A program made the position numbers and the translations under genes. The notes beneath the pieces were generated by a model. The model saw only the letters and a program-made list of their open reading frames with translations. It was not told where the DNA came from and did not search any database. A DNA stretch of 64,000 bases, from positions 1-64,000 of the forward strand of contig NZ_JACXIY010000028.1 in NCBI RefSeq assembly GCF_014705655.1, written 5' to 3'. Position 1 is the stretch's first letter. Every line of letters starts with the position of its first letter. Positions 43,425-51,165 of this stretch are shown one piece after another. This DNA is from Paenibacillus arenilitoris. GTDB lineage: Bacteria > Bacillota > Bacilli > Paenibacillales > Paenibacillaceae.

Positions 43425-44018
43425 TTATTGTTTGATCAATCCCAGAAACTCCGAGCGAAGCGCGGAGCTGCTGCGGAATTCGCCGCGCACGGCGGACGTG
43501 ACCGTCTTGCTTCCCGGCTTCTTCACGCCGCGGGCGCACATGCACAGATGCTCGCCCTCTACGACGACCATCACCCCGTGAGGCTTCAGTTCCTCGTCAA
43601 GAATGTCCGCGATCTGCGAAGTGATGCGCTCCTGCACCTGCAAGCGCCGAGTAATCGCTTCGACGAGCCTCGCGAGCTTGCTGAGCCCCGCGATTTTGCC
43701 GCTCGGGATATAGCCGATATGCGCCTTGCCGAAGAAGGGCGCCATGTGATGCTCGCACTGGCTGTAGTAGACGATGTCCTTCACGATGACGAGCTCCTCG
43801 TGCTGCTCGTCGAACGTAACGCCAAGCACCTCGCGGGGGTCGACCTCGTACCCGGCAAAAATCTCCTCGTACATGCGGGTAACGCGCGCCGGCGTCTCCA
43901 GCAAGCCTTCCCGCTCCACGTTCTCGCCCACGAGCTTCAAAATCTCTTTAATATGGTGCTCGATCTGCTCGCGGTTGCTCGTCACCTTCGTATTCACGTA
44001 GTCCTTCCGTCCCGCCAT
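43425..44018 (-). CDS. folE: GTP cyclohydrolase I
   Basis: A 197-residue enzyme that converts GTP to dihydroneopterin triphosphate, the first step of folate (and, through other enzymes, queuosine) synthesis. The zinc ligands are C88 and H91 (in YYSQCEHHMAPF) and C159 (in GEHLCMCARGV). Other family marks are LLETPARVTRMYEEIFAGY and GLSKLARLVEAITRRLQVQE. AAGGAG nine bases before the ATG at 44018. It sits close to queG, whose pathway also starts from GTP cyclohydrolase I; the pairing fits but is not a demonstrated link. Confidence 0.97.
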   Translation of the reverse strand: MAGRKDYVNTKVTSNREQIEHHIKEILKLVGENVEREGLLETPARVTRMYEEIFAGYEVDPREVLGVTFDEQHEELVIVKDIVYYSQCEHHMAPFFGKAHIGYIPSGKIAGLSKLARLVEAITRRLQVQERITSQIADILDEELKPHGVMVVVEGEHLCMCARGVKKPGSKTVTSAVRGEFRSSSALRSEFLGLIKQ

Positions 44019-44057
44019 CTCTCATTTCTCCTTCCGACCCCACCTGTCCGCTCGCGC

Positions 44058-44279
44058 TTATCTGCGAGGGAATTTTTGATTTTTCATCATATTCTGGGCT
44101 TTCTGCATTTGCTGCTTATTCAGGTTATAGCCCATCTGCTTGGCCATCTTCTGAATCATTTCCGGATCGTTCTGCATCTTCTCAAGCTGCTTGCGCAAGT
44201 AGAAAACGCCGATAAAAAATCCGCCTACCGCACCGACCAGCAAAGTTACGATAGGTACTGCGATGTTGACCCATGACAT
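44058..44279 (-). CDS. YneF-like (UPF0154) small membrane protein
   Basis: A 73-residue protein with a single N-terminal membrane helix (VNIAVPIVTLLVGAVGGFFI), then the conserved FYLRKQLEKMQNDPEMIQKM and MAKQMGYNLNKQQMQ. This is the UPF0154/YneF pattern, usually about 72 residues. The ATG at 44279 gives the standard start; a longer overlapping frame in the same phase runs back into queG and is not real. Function unknown. Confidence 0.88.
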   Translation of the reverse strand: MSWVNIAVPIVTLLVGAVGGFFIGVFYLRKQLEKMQNDPEMIQKMAKQMGYNLNKQQMQKAQNMMKNQKFPRR

Positions 44280-44365
44280 AAAAAAGTCACCCAATCCTTT
44301 CCAATCTCCAGCTGTGTATATTGTTCCCATGATAGCATGTTCGCCTCGCGTTCGCAATGAATCGT

Positions 44366-45562
44366 TCAAGGCGAATCCGCCGCTTCGCCGCCTGTCTCCG
44401 CCCGGTTCCGCCCTTCGCCTTCGGCCATGCCGATCCGCTCGATCGCGGACGCGATGGCGGCCAGCGCCTCCTCGTCGGTTTCCTTCCCGGCGGCGGCCCG
44501 CAGCGCCTCTTCCGCCCGCTCTCCGCCGATCCGCGACAATGCCCACGCGGCCGTCCCGCGAAGCACCGGCCGCTCGTCCTTCTCCAGAACGGCAATGAGA
44601 TCCGGCACCGCGCTCGCCTCCTTGAAATTGCCGAGCGCGATGACGGCGTTGCGCTGGATCGGCTTTTTGCCGCGCCATGCCGACGAGGTGTGGCCGTATC
44701 TCTCCTTGAACGCTTTGTTGCCGATCGTCAGCAGCGGCACGAGCAGCGGCTTCACGACCTCCGGATCCGGCTGCAGCTCCGACTGATGCGTCCAATTCTT
44801 GCCCCGGTTCTCCGGGCAGACCGTCTGGCACGTGTCGCAGCCGTACAGCCGGTTGCCGATCTTGCGCATGAATTCGTCCGTCAGCATCCCCTTCGACTGC
44901 GTGACGAACGAGATGCACCGGCTCGAATTCAGCTGCCCCGGTCCGACGAGCGCGTCCGTCGGGCAGGCGTCGATGCATTTCGTGCACGAGCCGCATCCTT
45001 CGGTAACCGGCTCGTCCGGCTCCAGAGGCAAATTCGTAATCATCTCGCCAAGGTAAATCCATGAACCGAGCTCGGGGGAGATGATCGCGCAGTTCTTGGC
45101 GCTCCAGCCGAGTCCCGCCCGCTCCGCCACGGCACGGTCCGACAACGCGCCGGTATCGACCATGCTCTCGACGCAAAGCTCCGGGACCCGCTCCCGCAGC
45201 CACGCCTCCAGCCTCGCAAGCCGATCCCTCAGCACCTTATGATAATCTTCGCCCCAAGCCGACCGCGACAAAATGCCGCGCCGCGCGCCCGGCTCCGATT
45301 TCGGCGGATTTTGCAGCTTCGCCGGATAAGCGACGGCGATGGCGATGATCGACTGCGGATCTTCGAACAGCAGCGCGGGATTCGTTCTTTTGTCCAGATC
45401 CGGCTCCTCGAAGCCCGACTCACGGCCGAGCTCGCGGTGGCGGATCAGCACTTGCTTCAGGCTCGTGAACGGGTCGGCCGAGGCGACGCCGATCTTGTCG
45501 ATGCCAAGGCTCGGCGCGGCCTCCTTCATCTCCTGCTTCAGCCTCGTCCAACGGTCCGTCAT
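44366..45562 (-). CDS. queG: Epoxyqueuosine reductase with HEAT-repeat C-terminus
   Basis: A 398-residue cobalamin-dependent enzyme that reduces epoxyqueuosine to queuosine in tRNA. Two 4Fe-4S sites are complete: CGSCTKCIDACPTDAL and GCDTCQTVCPENRG. The proton-donor aspartate lies in ESMVDTGALSDRAVAERAGL. The last 120 residues carry HEAT-like repeats (RNAVIALGNFKEASAVPDLI and RGTAAWALSRIGGERAEEAL), usual in the long form. The ATG at 45562 overlaps the rnhA stop as ATGA. It is the third gene of lepB-rnhA-queG. Confidence 0.95.
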   Translation of the reverse strand: MTDRWTRLKQEMKEAAPSLGIDKIGVASADPFTSLKQVLIRHRELGRESGFEEPDLDKRTNPALLFEDPQSIIAIAVAYPAKLQNPPKSEPGARRGILSRSAWGEDYHKVLRDRLARLEAWLRERVPELCVESMVDTGALSDRAVAERAGLGWSAKNCAIISPELGSWIYLGEMITNLPLEPDEPVTEGCGSCTKCIDACPTDALVGPGQLNSSRCISFVTQSKGMLTDEFMRKIGNRLYGCDTCQTVCPENRGKNWTHQSELQPDPEVVKPLLVPLLTIGNKAFKERYGHTSSAWRGKKPIQRNAVIALGNFKEASAVPDLIAVLEKDERPVLRGTAAWALSRIGGERAEEALRAAAGKETDEEALAAIASAIERIGMAEGEGRNRAETGGEAADSP

Positions 45563-45999
45563 CGCTGCAGCCGCTTGATCGCTTCGCGCGCCAGCTCGTC
45601 GCAGCGATTGTTCCATTCGTTATCGCTATGGCCTTTGACCTTCACGTATTCGACCTTATGCTTGTTCATAAGCGCCCACAGCTCCTTCCACAGCTCCTGG
45701 TTCTCGACCGGCTCCTTCTTGCTGTTCTTCCAGCCGCCCCGCAGCCAGCCGTGAATCCAGCCCTTCTGAAAGCAGTTCACGACGTAGGCCGAGTCGCTGT
45801 ACACCTTCACCTGGCAAGATTCCTTCAGCAGCTTGAGCCCTTCGATGACGGCCTGGATTTCCATCCGGTTGTTCGTCGTATGCTTCTCCCCGCCGGAAAT
45901 TTCCTTCCGGTGCGCGCCGAAGAACAAGATCGCTCCCCAGCCGCCGGGTCCCGGATTGCCGGAGCACGCACCGTCCGTATAGATCATAACTTCCTTCAT
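45559..45999 (-). CDS. rnhA: Ribonuclease HI
   Basis: A 146-residue enzyme that cuts RNA in RNA-DNA hybrids. The four catalytic carboxylates are D9 (IYTDGACSGNPG), E47 (TNNRMEIQA), D69 (VYSDSAYV) and D134 (NNRCDELA). The ATG at 45999 overlaps the lepB TGA as ATGA, and AAGGAG lies eleven bases upstream. Standard length. Confidence 0.96.
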   Translation of the reverse strand: MKEVMIYTDGACSGNPGPGGWGAILFFGAHRKEISGGEKHTTNNRMEIQAVIEGLKLLKESCQVKVYSDSAYVVNCFQKGWIHGWLRGGWKNSKKEPVENQELWKELWALMNKHKVEYVKVKGHSDNEWNNRCDELAREAIKRLQR

Positions 46000-46625
46000 A
46001 GCGCTCTAATCTCCTTATATGGCCATAAAATAAAATCCGCCCGTCCGCGAATCAGGTTGGCCGGCACCGCGCGGAACGATCTGCTGTCCATGCTCGCGCG
46101 GGAACGGCGGTTGTCGCCCATCACGAAATAATGCCCTTCGCCGATCACTTCCGGACCGTAGCTGCTGTCTTCGATCAAGGAGTCGGTATAGGGCTCGTCC
46201 ATCAGCTCCCCGTTCCGGTACAGCCGTTGATTGTAAATTTCGATCCGGTCGCCCGGAAGCCCGACTACCCTTTTGACGAGAAACTTCCTCTTCTTGCCGG
46301 TCGCGTTCGGTTCGGTCAGGATGACGATGTCGCCCAGCTTCGGCTCGCCTGCCAGATAGACGAACTTATTGACGAACAGCCACTCGTCGTCCGTTAACGT
46401 CGGCTCCATCGAGTGGCCTTCGACCGTCGACAGGTTAAACACGAAATAATGCAAAGCCATGACGACCGCAAAAGCGATCACCAGCGTTTTCAGCCAGTCG
46501 TACAGCTCCTTGCGCCATTCCGGCACCGTCCGTGACGGCGCGGCCGAGGACGACCGTTCCGTGCCCGGCTCTCTATCCTGCTCCAGCAAGCTCAATTCTC
46601 CTCCCCGCCCCCTCGTTTCAGCCAT
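45996..46625 (-). CDS. lepB: Signal peptidase I
   Basis: A 209-residue membrane protease that removes signal peptides. It has a 38-residue polar N-terminus, one membrane helix (LKTLVIAFAVVMALHYFVF), the catalytic serine S72 in GHSMEPTL, the lysine K118 in FLVKRVVGLPGD and the late motif HYFVMGDNRRSRASMDSR. The start overlaps the DUF402 gene by 34 bases. First part of a tight lepB-rnhA-queG run. Confidence 0.95.
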   Translation of the reverse strand: MAETRGRGGELSLLEQDREPGTERSSSAAPSRTVPEWRKELYDWLKTLVIAFAVVMALHYFVFNLSTVEGHSMEPTLTDDEWLFVNKFVYLAGEPKLGDIVILTEPNATGKKRKFLVKRVVGLPGDRIEIYNQRLYRNGELMDEPYTDSLIEDSSYGPEVIGEGHYFVMGDNRRSRASMDSRSFRAVPANLIRGRADFILWPYKEIRAL

Positions 46626-47149
46626 TCCTCGTAATAGCGCGCCGCGTCGCCGTCCCGAAAAGGGGACAGCCCGCGGTCGATCCGGGCAAGCAGCGCCTCC
46701 AGCCCTTCCCGCACCTTGTCATCCACCATTTTCGGGTAATGATAGGCCGCTTTATGCATCTCGTACTCATCCTGATCCACGACGAATCGTCCGCCGTCCG
46801 GCGTTCGGATCACGTCGAGGTCGTAATCGATATACGTAAGCACGCCGCCCTGCAAATAAGGAGGGGAAGCCACGTTGCAATAATAGCGGATGCCGCCTTC
46901 CTCCAGCAGCGCGACGACGTTGAACCACTCGCCGGGTATAAAAAAGGATACGGCCGGCACGCGGCTGATCCACGTTTTGCCGTCGGATTCTTGAATCGGC
47001 GTTTGACGGTTAATGAGAACGGTCATCGACTCCGCCTTGTGCTCGGGAGCCAGAAGATCATCCGGGACAAGCCAGTTCTGCTGCCAGATCCGGTGGATAT
47101 GCCCGTTATGTTTGAAGCTTTTGATGACGCAGTGCCGATAACTCTCCAT
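46592..47149 (-). CDS. DUF402 protein (YgaC/NtdP-like nucleotide phosphatase family)
   Basis: A 185-residue protein of the DUF402 fold. The marks are IKSFKHNGHIHRIWQQNWL, RQTPIQESDGKTWISRVPAV, EWFNVVALLEEGGIRYYCNV and YIDYDLDVIRTPDGGRFVVD. Relatives studied in staphylococci hydrolyse nucleoside tri- and diphosphates with Mg or Mn; the activity of this copy is inferred. It overlaps the start of lepB and is probably co-transcribed with it. Confidence 0.85.
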   Translation of the reverse strand: MESYRHCVIKSFKHNGHIHRIWQQNWLVPDDLLAPEHKAESMTVLINRQTPIQESDGKTWISRVPAVSFFIPGEWFNVVALLEEGGIRYYCNVASPPYLQGGVLTYIDYDLDVIRTPDGGRFVVDQDEYEMHKAAYHYPKMVDDKVREGLEALLARIDRGLSPFRDGDAARYYEEWLKRGGGEEN

Positions 47150-47268
47150 CCCGTTCTCCTTGTTTTAAGTATATATTAATAAGAAAAGCATATCTCACCG
47201 CCAAAATCAATGACGATGAAGATATGCCCTGCGCGCAAAATTCCATGCAGTAAAAAGGATAATCGCGG

Positions 47269-47691
47269 TTAACCGGCAACAATGGCCAGCTTCTGAAAGG
47301 ACCGGAAGAAATCGTTCGAAGCGAACCCTAACGATTCGTACAGAGGCAGTACCGGCTCATTGTGCTCATCCGCCGTAATGAGTATCTTTGTGACATGACG
47401 CTGCTCGAATCGCAGGCGGAGTGCCTGAACGAGCGCTTTGCCGATTCCTTGTCGCTGATGAAGCGGCGATACGGCAATACGGTAATAGTAACCTTTGTTA
47501 TTGTCGATCGTGCCGATGATCATGCCGACAATTTCCGAATCTTCGACAGCGACCAAGACCAGATCGCTATCCCATGACAATTGGCGGGCAAAAGCTTCCA
47601 TCGTTTGTTCGTAGCACTCTTCGGTAAGAACTTCCTCAAGAAGTGCCGTAAGCGGTCGATAATCGGACAGCTGGAAGGAACGTACATTCAT
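47269..47691 (-). CDS. GNAT-family N-acetyltransferase
   Basis: A 140-residue protein with the acetyl-CoA site RIAVSPLHQRQGIGKALVQA and the strand-helix end VLPLYESLGFAS. The substrate is unknown; the form resembles small-molecule or ribosomal-protein acetyltransferases. ATG at 47691 with GAAGGTG upstream. Stands alone. Confidence 0.9.
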   Translation of the reverse strand: MNVRSFQLSDYRPLTALLEEVLTEECYEQTMEAFARQLSWDSDLVLVAVEDSEIVGMIIGTIDNNKGYYYRIAVSPLHQRQGIGKALVQALRLRFEQRHVTKILITADEHNEPVLPLYESLGFASNDFFRSFQKLAIVAG

Positions 47692-48045
47692 TACATTTAC
47701 ACCTTCTATACCATGTCATAGTACTTCATCTAGTTTATATTACGACAAAATTTAATGAAATCCTGCTTATTTCTTTAATATTTCTTAAAAAATTTGAAGA
47801 AATCATCGATTTACTCTTGAAAACGCTTAATATTAAGCGCTTACATCCATTTTATCGTGTTGTATGTAAAATTTGCTTTCGTTTTCTTTCAAAACCGCAT
47901 ATTTCGGGATGGTTCGAGACACCCTATTTGGGGTTATATAGGAGTACTCGTCCCTTTCGACTTTTGAAACAATAATATTGATTTATTCGATCGGTTAAGG
48001 GATAATGGAGTTGAACAACTACATATATTTAGGAGGTTGTAATCA
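47692..48045. promoter_or_regulatory. Divergent regulatory region upstream of sodA, with a perfect palindrome
   Basis: About 350 AT-rich bases between the GNAT gene and sodA. CGCTTAATATTAAGCG at 47824-47839 is a perfect 16-bp palindrome. The stretch TGAAAACGCTTAAT starting at 47817 matches 12 of 14 positions of a CcpA cre site as I recall the consensus. Exact sodA promoter not fixed. Confidence 0.55.
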
Positions 48046-48657
48046 ATGGCACATCAACTACCCGCACTGCCTTACGCGCACAACGCACTTGAGCCGCACA
48101 TCGATGCGACGACGATGGAAATTCACCACGGCCGTCACCATAACACTTACGTGACGAACCTGAACGCGGCTCTGGAGTCCGCTCCCGAACTGCAAAGCAA
48201 ATCGCTCGAAGAACTGATCGGCGATCTTGCAAGCGTACCGGAAGCAATCCGCACGGCCGTTCGCAACAACGGCGGCGGACACGCGAACCACAGCCTGTTC
48301 TGGGAGACGATCGGACCAGACGCCGGCGGCGCTCCTACAGGCGCTCTTGCGGCTGCGATCGAGAGCGAACTGGGCGGCTTCGAGGCTTTCAAAGCCGAGT
48401 TCGCCAAAGCGGCTACGACCCGTTTCGGCTCCGGCTGGGCTTTCCTGGCGGTAGCTAACGGCAAATTGAAAGTATACAGCCTGCCTAATCAGGACAGCCC
48501 GATCATGGAAGGCGAAACGCCGATCCTTGGCCTGGACGTATGGGAGCACGCTTACTACCTGAAATACCAAAACAAACGCCCCGACTACATCGCCGCGTTC
48601 TGGAACGTCGTGAACTGGGCCGAAGTCGGCAAACGCTACGAAGCCGCTGCGAAATAA
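48046..48657 (+). CDS. sodA: Manganese superoxide dismutase
   Basis: A 203-residue enzyme of standard length. The metal ligands are in EIHHGRHHNTYVTNLN (His), GGGHANHSLFWETIG (His) and LGLDVWEHAYYLKYQNKRPD (Asp and His). The GGGHxNH and GPDAGG pattern favours the manganese form. AGGAGG lies nine bases before the ATG. Second superoxide dismutase gene within 6 kb; this one is the housekeeping type. Terminator follows. Confidence 0.97.
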   Translation: MAHQLPALPYAHNALEPHIDATTMEIHHGRHHNTYVTNLNAALESAPELQSKSLEELIGDLASVPEAIRTAVRNNGGGHANHSLFWETIGPDAGGAPTGALAAAIESELGGFEAFKAEFAKAATTRFGSGWAFLAVANGKLKVYSLPNQDSPIMEGETPILGLDVWEHAYYLKYQNKRPDYIAAFWNVVNWAEVGKRYEAAAK

Positions 48658-48668
48658 TAACCGCGGAC

Positions 48669-48706
48669 AAGACGCCGTCCTCTCTATGAGGGCGGCGTCT
48701 TTTTTG
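48669..48706 (+). terminator. Intrinsic terminator after sodA
   Basis: AAGACGCCGTCCTC and GAGGGCGGCGTCTT (one G-T pair) over a five-base loop, followed by TTTT. Confidence 0.9.
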
Positions 48707-48792
48707 CTTCCGAACACCGGATAGGCGGATGCCGCATACGATACAGGAGGATAATCGCCTAATCCGTTTCGCGAAGGAGATGGAGTGCTTGC

Positions 48793-49653
48793 ATGGAGAA
48801 TACTTACGCTAACGGGCCGCGTTATTATTATGTGGCGCCGCCGCGGCCGGCTGCGGCTGGCGGCGGCGGTTGCGGCTGCGGCGGGCCGCGCACGATTTTC
48901 CCGCCGCCACCGCCGCCGTTCCCGCCGGGGCCGGGACCAGGACCGGGGCCGGGACCAGGACCGGGACCCGGGCCGTTCCCGCCGCCGCCGCCATTCCCGC
49001 CAGGGCCGGGACCAGGACCGGGACCCGGGCCGTTCCCGCCGCCGCCGCCGCCATTCCCGCCAGGGCCGGGACCAGGACCGGGACCCGGGCCGTTCCCGCC
49101 GCCACCGCCGCCGTTCCCGCCGGGGCCGGGACCAGGACCGGGACCCGGGCCGTTCCCGCCGCCGCCGCCGCCATTCCCGCCAGGGCCGGGACCAGGACCG
49201 GGGCCGGGACCTTTCCCGCCGCCGTTCCCGCCAGGGCCGGGGCCTTTTCCGCCCCCGCCGCCGCCGTTCCCGCCGTTCCCATTCCCGATCCCGATTCCGT
49301 TTCCGATTCCTTTCCCGCCGGGACCGGGGCCGCAAAACTTCGTAACGGTTCTCATCAATGGCGGCCGGACGTTCCCTAACGTCACGCGTGCCTACCGCGT
49401 TCCTTTTTATCTTGGGCTGACGGTTGGAGGAGCGCTTGCCTTGACGGGGGCCGTTCGATTCAATGCGCGCGGGCAAATCGTATCGGTCAGCGGCATTCCG
49501 ATCGGCGACAGCATTCGTTACCAGCTGCAGCTGAACGGCCGCGTTATCCCGTCGACGCTGCTGAGCTTCCCGGTTCGGCGCCATGACACCGTCGGTCTGT
49601 TGCTGATTTACTCGCCGTTCCCTCGCGAGGATGAAAGCGAAGGGGCCCAGTAG
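48793..49653 (+). CDS. Proline/glycine-repeat protein with conserved C-terminal domain
   Basis: A 286-residue protein. A 32-residue head with a Cys-Gly-Cys-Gly cluster is followed by about 140 residues made of FPPPPPPFPPGP blocks alternating with (GP)n runs. The block is encoded by 60-bp tandem repeats, nearly identical at 49021-49080, 49081-49140 and 49141-49200. The last 110 residues are ordinary sequence (VTVLINGGRTFPNVTRAYRV then SIRYQLQLNGRVIPSTLL) and look like one or two beta-rich domains. No signal peptide. Repeat number is likely variable. I do not recognise the protein; a surface or spore-coat structural role is a guess. It starts at the ATG following AAGGAG. Confidence 0.8.
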   Translation: MENTYANGPRYYYVAPPRPAAAGGGGCGCGGPRTIFPPPPPPFPPGPGPGPGPGPGPGPGPFPPPPPFPPGPGPGPGPGPFPPPPPPFPPGPGPGPGPGPFPPPPPPFPPGPGPGPGPGPFPPPPPPFPPGPGPGPGPGPFPPPFPPGPGPFPPPPPPFPPFPFPIPIPFPIPFPPGPGPQNFVTVLINGGRTFPNVTRAYRVPFYLGLTVGGALALTGAVRFNARGQIVSVSGIPIGDSIRYQLQLNGRVIPSTLLSFPVRRHDTVGLLLIYSPFPREDESEGAQ

Positions 49654-49661
49654 CGACGAAT

Positions 49662-49711
49662 AAGAGCCGGCTTGGCTCCGCCACTATGGACGGACCTTGC
49701 CGGCTCTTTCG
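49662..49711 (+). terminator. Terminator-like hairpin after the Pro/Gly-repeat gene
   Basis: AAGAGCCGGC and GCCGGCTCTT form a perfect 10-bp stem over a 27-base loop, ending in a short T tract. Confidence 0.7.
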
Positions 49712-50034
49712 CTTCTATTTCTGTCTGCTCGCTAACGGCGCGCGGCAGCAGGATTTTGCCCCTACCACTTTCTACGGCTCGGCTACAATGGATTTCATCC
49801 AGGATAAGCGAAGCTTTCCGCGAATCGCTGCAGCTAAACTGGATTTCATCCAGTAAGTTCAGCCTAAATTCTCCATTAACCGTCCCTATGACCTCATTTT
49901 ACTGCAAATATCCAGTATAGAGTGCAATGGGTAGCCTGAACGTCAAAGGTTACTGCAACTATCCAGTATAGCGACGACACCGCCTTACAGACGCGCCCGC
50001 GTACCGGCGGGAGGCTTACCGCCGCGCGGCCATC
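49712..50034. repeat. Gene-free stretch with ACTGGAT-type short palindromes
   Basis: No gene seen. ACTGGATTTCATCCAGT at 49838-49854 is a perfect 7-3-7 palindrome; an imperfect copy (AATGGATTTCATCCAGG) lies at about 49788-49804. Two related copies follow: ACTGCAAATATCCAGT (49901-49916) and ACTGCAACTATCCAGT (49952-49967). The same family occurs at 34345-34361. Confidence 0.75.
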
Positions 50035-51153
50035 CTACTTGATCGCTTTGCCTTTGCCGCTGAGCAGCTTCAGCTGGTCGTTCTCGTAGCCGACCTCGTA
50101 CGTGACCTGGTATTTGCTGAGTACATATTCGCCTTCGACCCGCTCGTCGACCGAAAGGACCGCGATGACGGTCGCCCGGTCGTCCTCCCCCCCGCTTACG
50201 TGCATGTCGTCGATGACGACGTTGCGGGTGCCGAGATAGCCTTCGCGGAACTTCTCGTAGCTCGTCCCTTCCTTCCAGTTGCCGCCCAGCAGCGAATAAG
50301 CATAGACGTAATCCGCGTTGTTCAGGCTATCGTAGAAATGGCTTACCAGATAACCCGCCATCTCGTCGATGGCCGACTCCTCCGCCAGTTCCGACGAATC
50401 GTCCGAAGCCTCGGCTTCCGGCAGCTCGGCCATCGGCTCCTCCGACCAGCCTTCCGCAAGCCCGATCACGTTCGCGATCGGAATGCTGAACCCGATCGAC
50501 CCTTGCTCGTATCCCGCGGAGTTGATGCCGATCACCTCGCCGGTCTTCCGGTCGACGAGCGGTCCGCCGCTGTTGCCGGGCGCGATCGGCGCCGAGATTT
50601 GATACAGATCCGAATAGAGATACGGCTCGATTTCGAAGCTTCGTCCAAGCCCGCTGATGATGCCGGTCGTCACCGTGTTCTGGAAGCCGAGCGGGCTGCC
50701 GACGGCAAGCACCTCGTCTCCGACCTCCGCCTCCTCCTCGCGGACGAGCCGCAGCGGCTCCGTGCCGGCCAGATCGGGCACGCGCACGACGGCCACGTCC
50801 GTCTCCGTGCTGATACCGATCACTTCGCCGTCCAGCTCGCGGGCGTCGGCCGTTTTTATTGTCACCTTGCGGGCACCTGACACGACATGCGCGTTGGTGA
50901 TCAAATCCCCGTCGAGGTTATAGAGAAACCCGGACCCTTGCGAGCCGTTCTCCGTCTTGATCATCACGACCAGCTTTTGCGTTTCGAAAATAATATCCTT
51001 CAGCGTCTTTGCCCCTCCCGCCGGGGACGCCGCGAGCAGCGGCTTGCCGCCAAGCCGCTTCGGCACCTCCGTATGAACGGCATACGCCGCGCCCATCCCG
51101 CCGCACAGGATCAAGGCCGACGCGATGACGCTCGCCCAAACCCGTTTCCTCAT
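50035..51153 (-). CDS. HtrA-like trypsin-type serine protease without PDZ domain
   Basis: A 372-residue protein with an N-terminal membrane or signal segment (residues 5-25). The S1C protease domain has the triad H89 (LITNAHVV), D119 (TETDVAVV) and S195 (APIAPGNSGGPL). The family's PDZ domain is absent; instead a C-terminal part from about residue 260 (YLVSHFYDSLNNADYVYAYS) looks like an NTF2-type fold. An acidic linker joins the two. GAGGAGG is seven bases before the ATG. It follows the zinc-ribbon gene by 12 bases, so the two form an operon. Probably an extracytoplasmic quality-control protease. Confidence 0.92.
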   Translation of the reverse strand: MRKRVWASVIASALILCGGMGAAYAVHTEVPKRLGGKPLLAASPAGGAKTLKDIIFETQKLVVMIKTENGSQGSGFLYNLDGDLITNAHVVSGARKVTIKTADARELDGEVIGISTETDVAVVRVPDLAGTEPLRLVREEEAEVGDEVLAVGSPLGFQNTVTTGIISGLGRSFEIEPYLYSDLYQISAPIAPGNSGGPLVDRKTGEVIGINSAGYEQGSIGFSIPIANVIGLAEGWSEEPMAELPEAEASDDSSELAEESAIDEMAGYLVSHFYDSLNNADYVYAYSLLGGNWKEGTSYEKFREGYLGTRNVVIDDMHVSGGEDDRATVIAVLSVDERVEGEYVLSKYQVTYEVGYENDQLKLLSGKGKAIK

Positions 51154-51165
51154 CTCATCGCCTCC

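Noticed and set aside
44279..45203. Extension of the YneF-like gene to a 381-codon frame
   Set aside because: The extension is antisense-free overlap of queG in another frame with Arg/Gly-rich nonsense sequence; the 73-residue form is the family standard.
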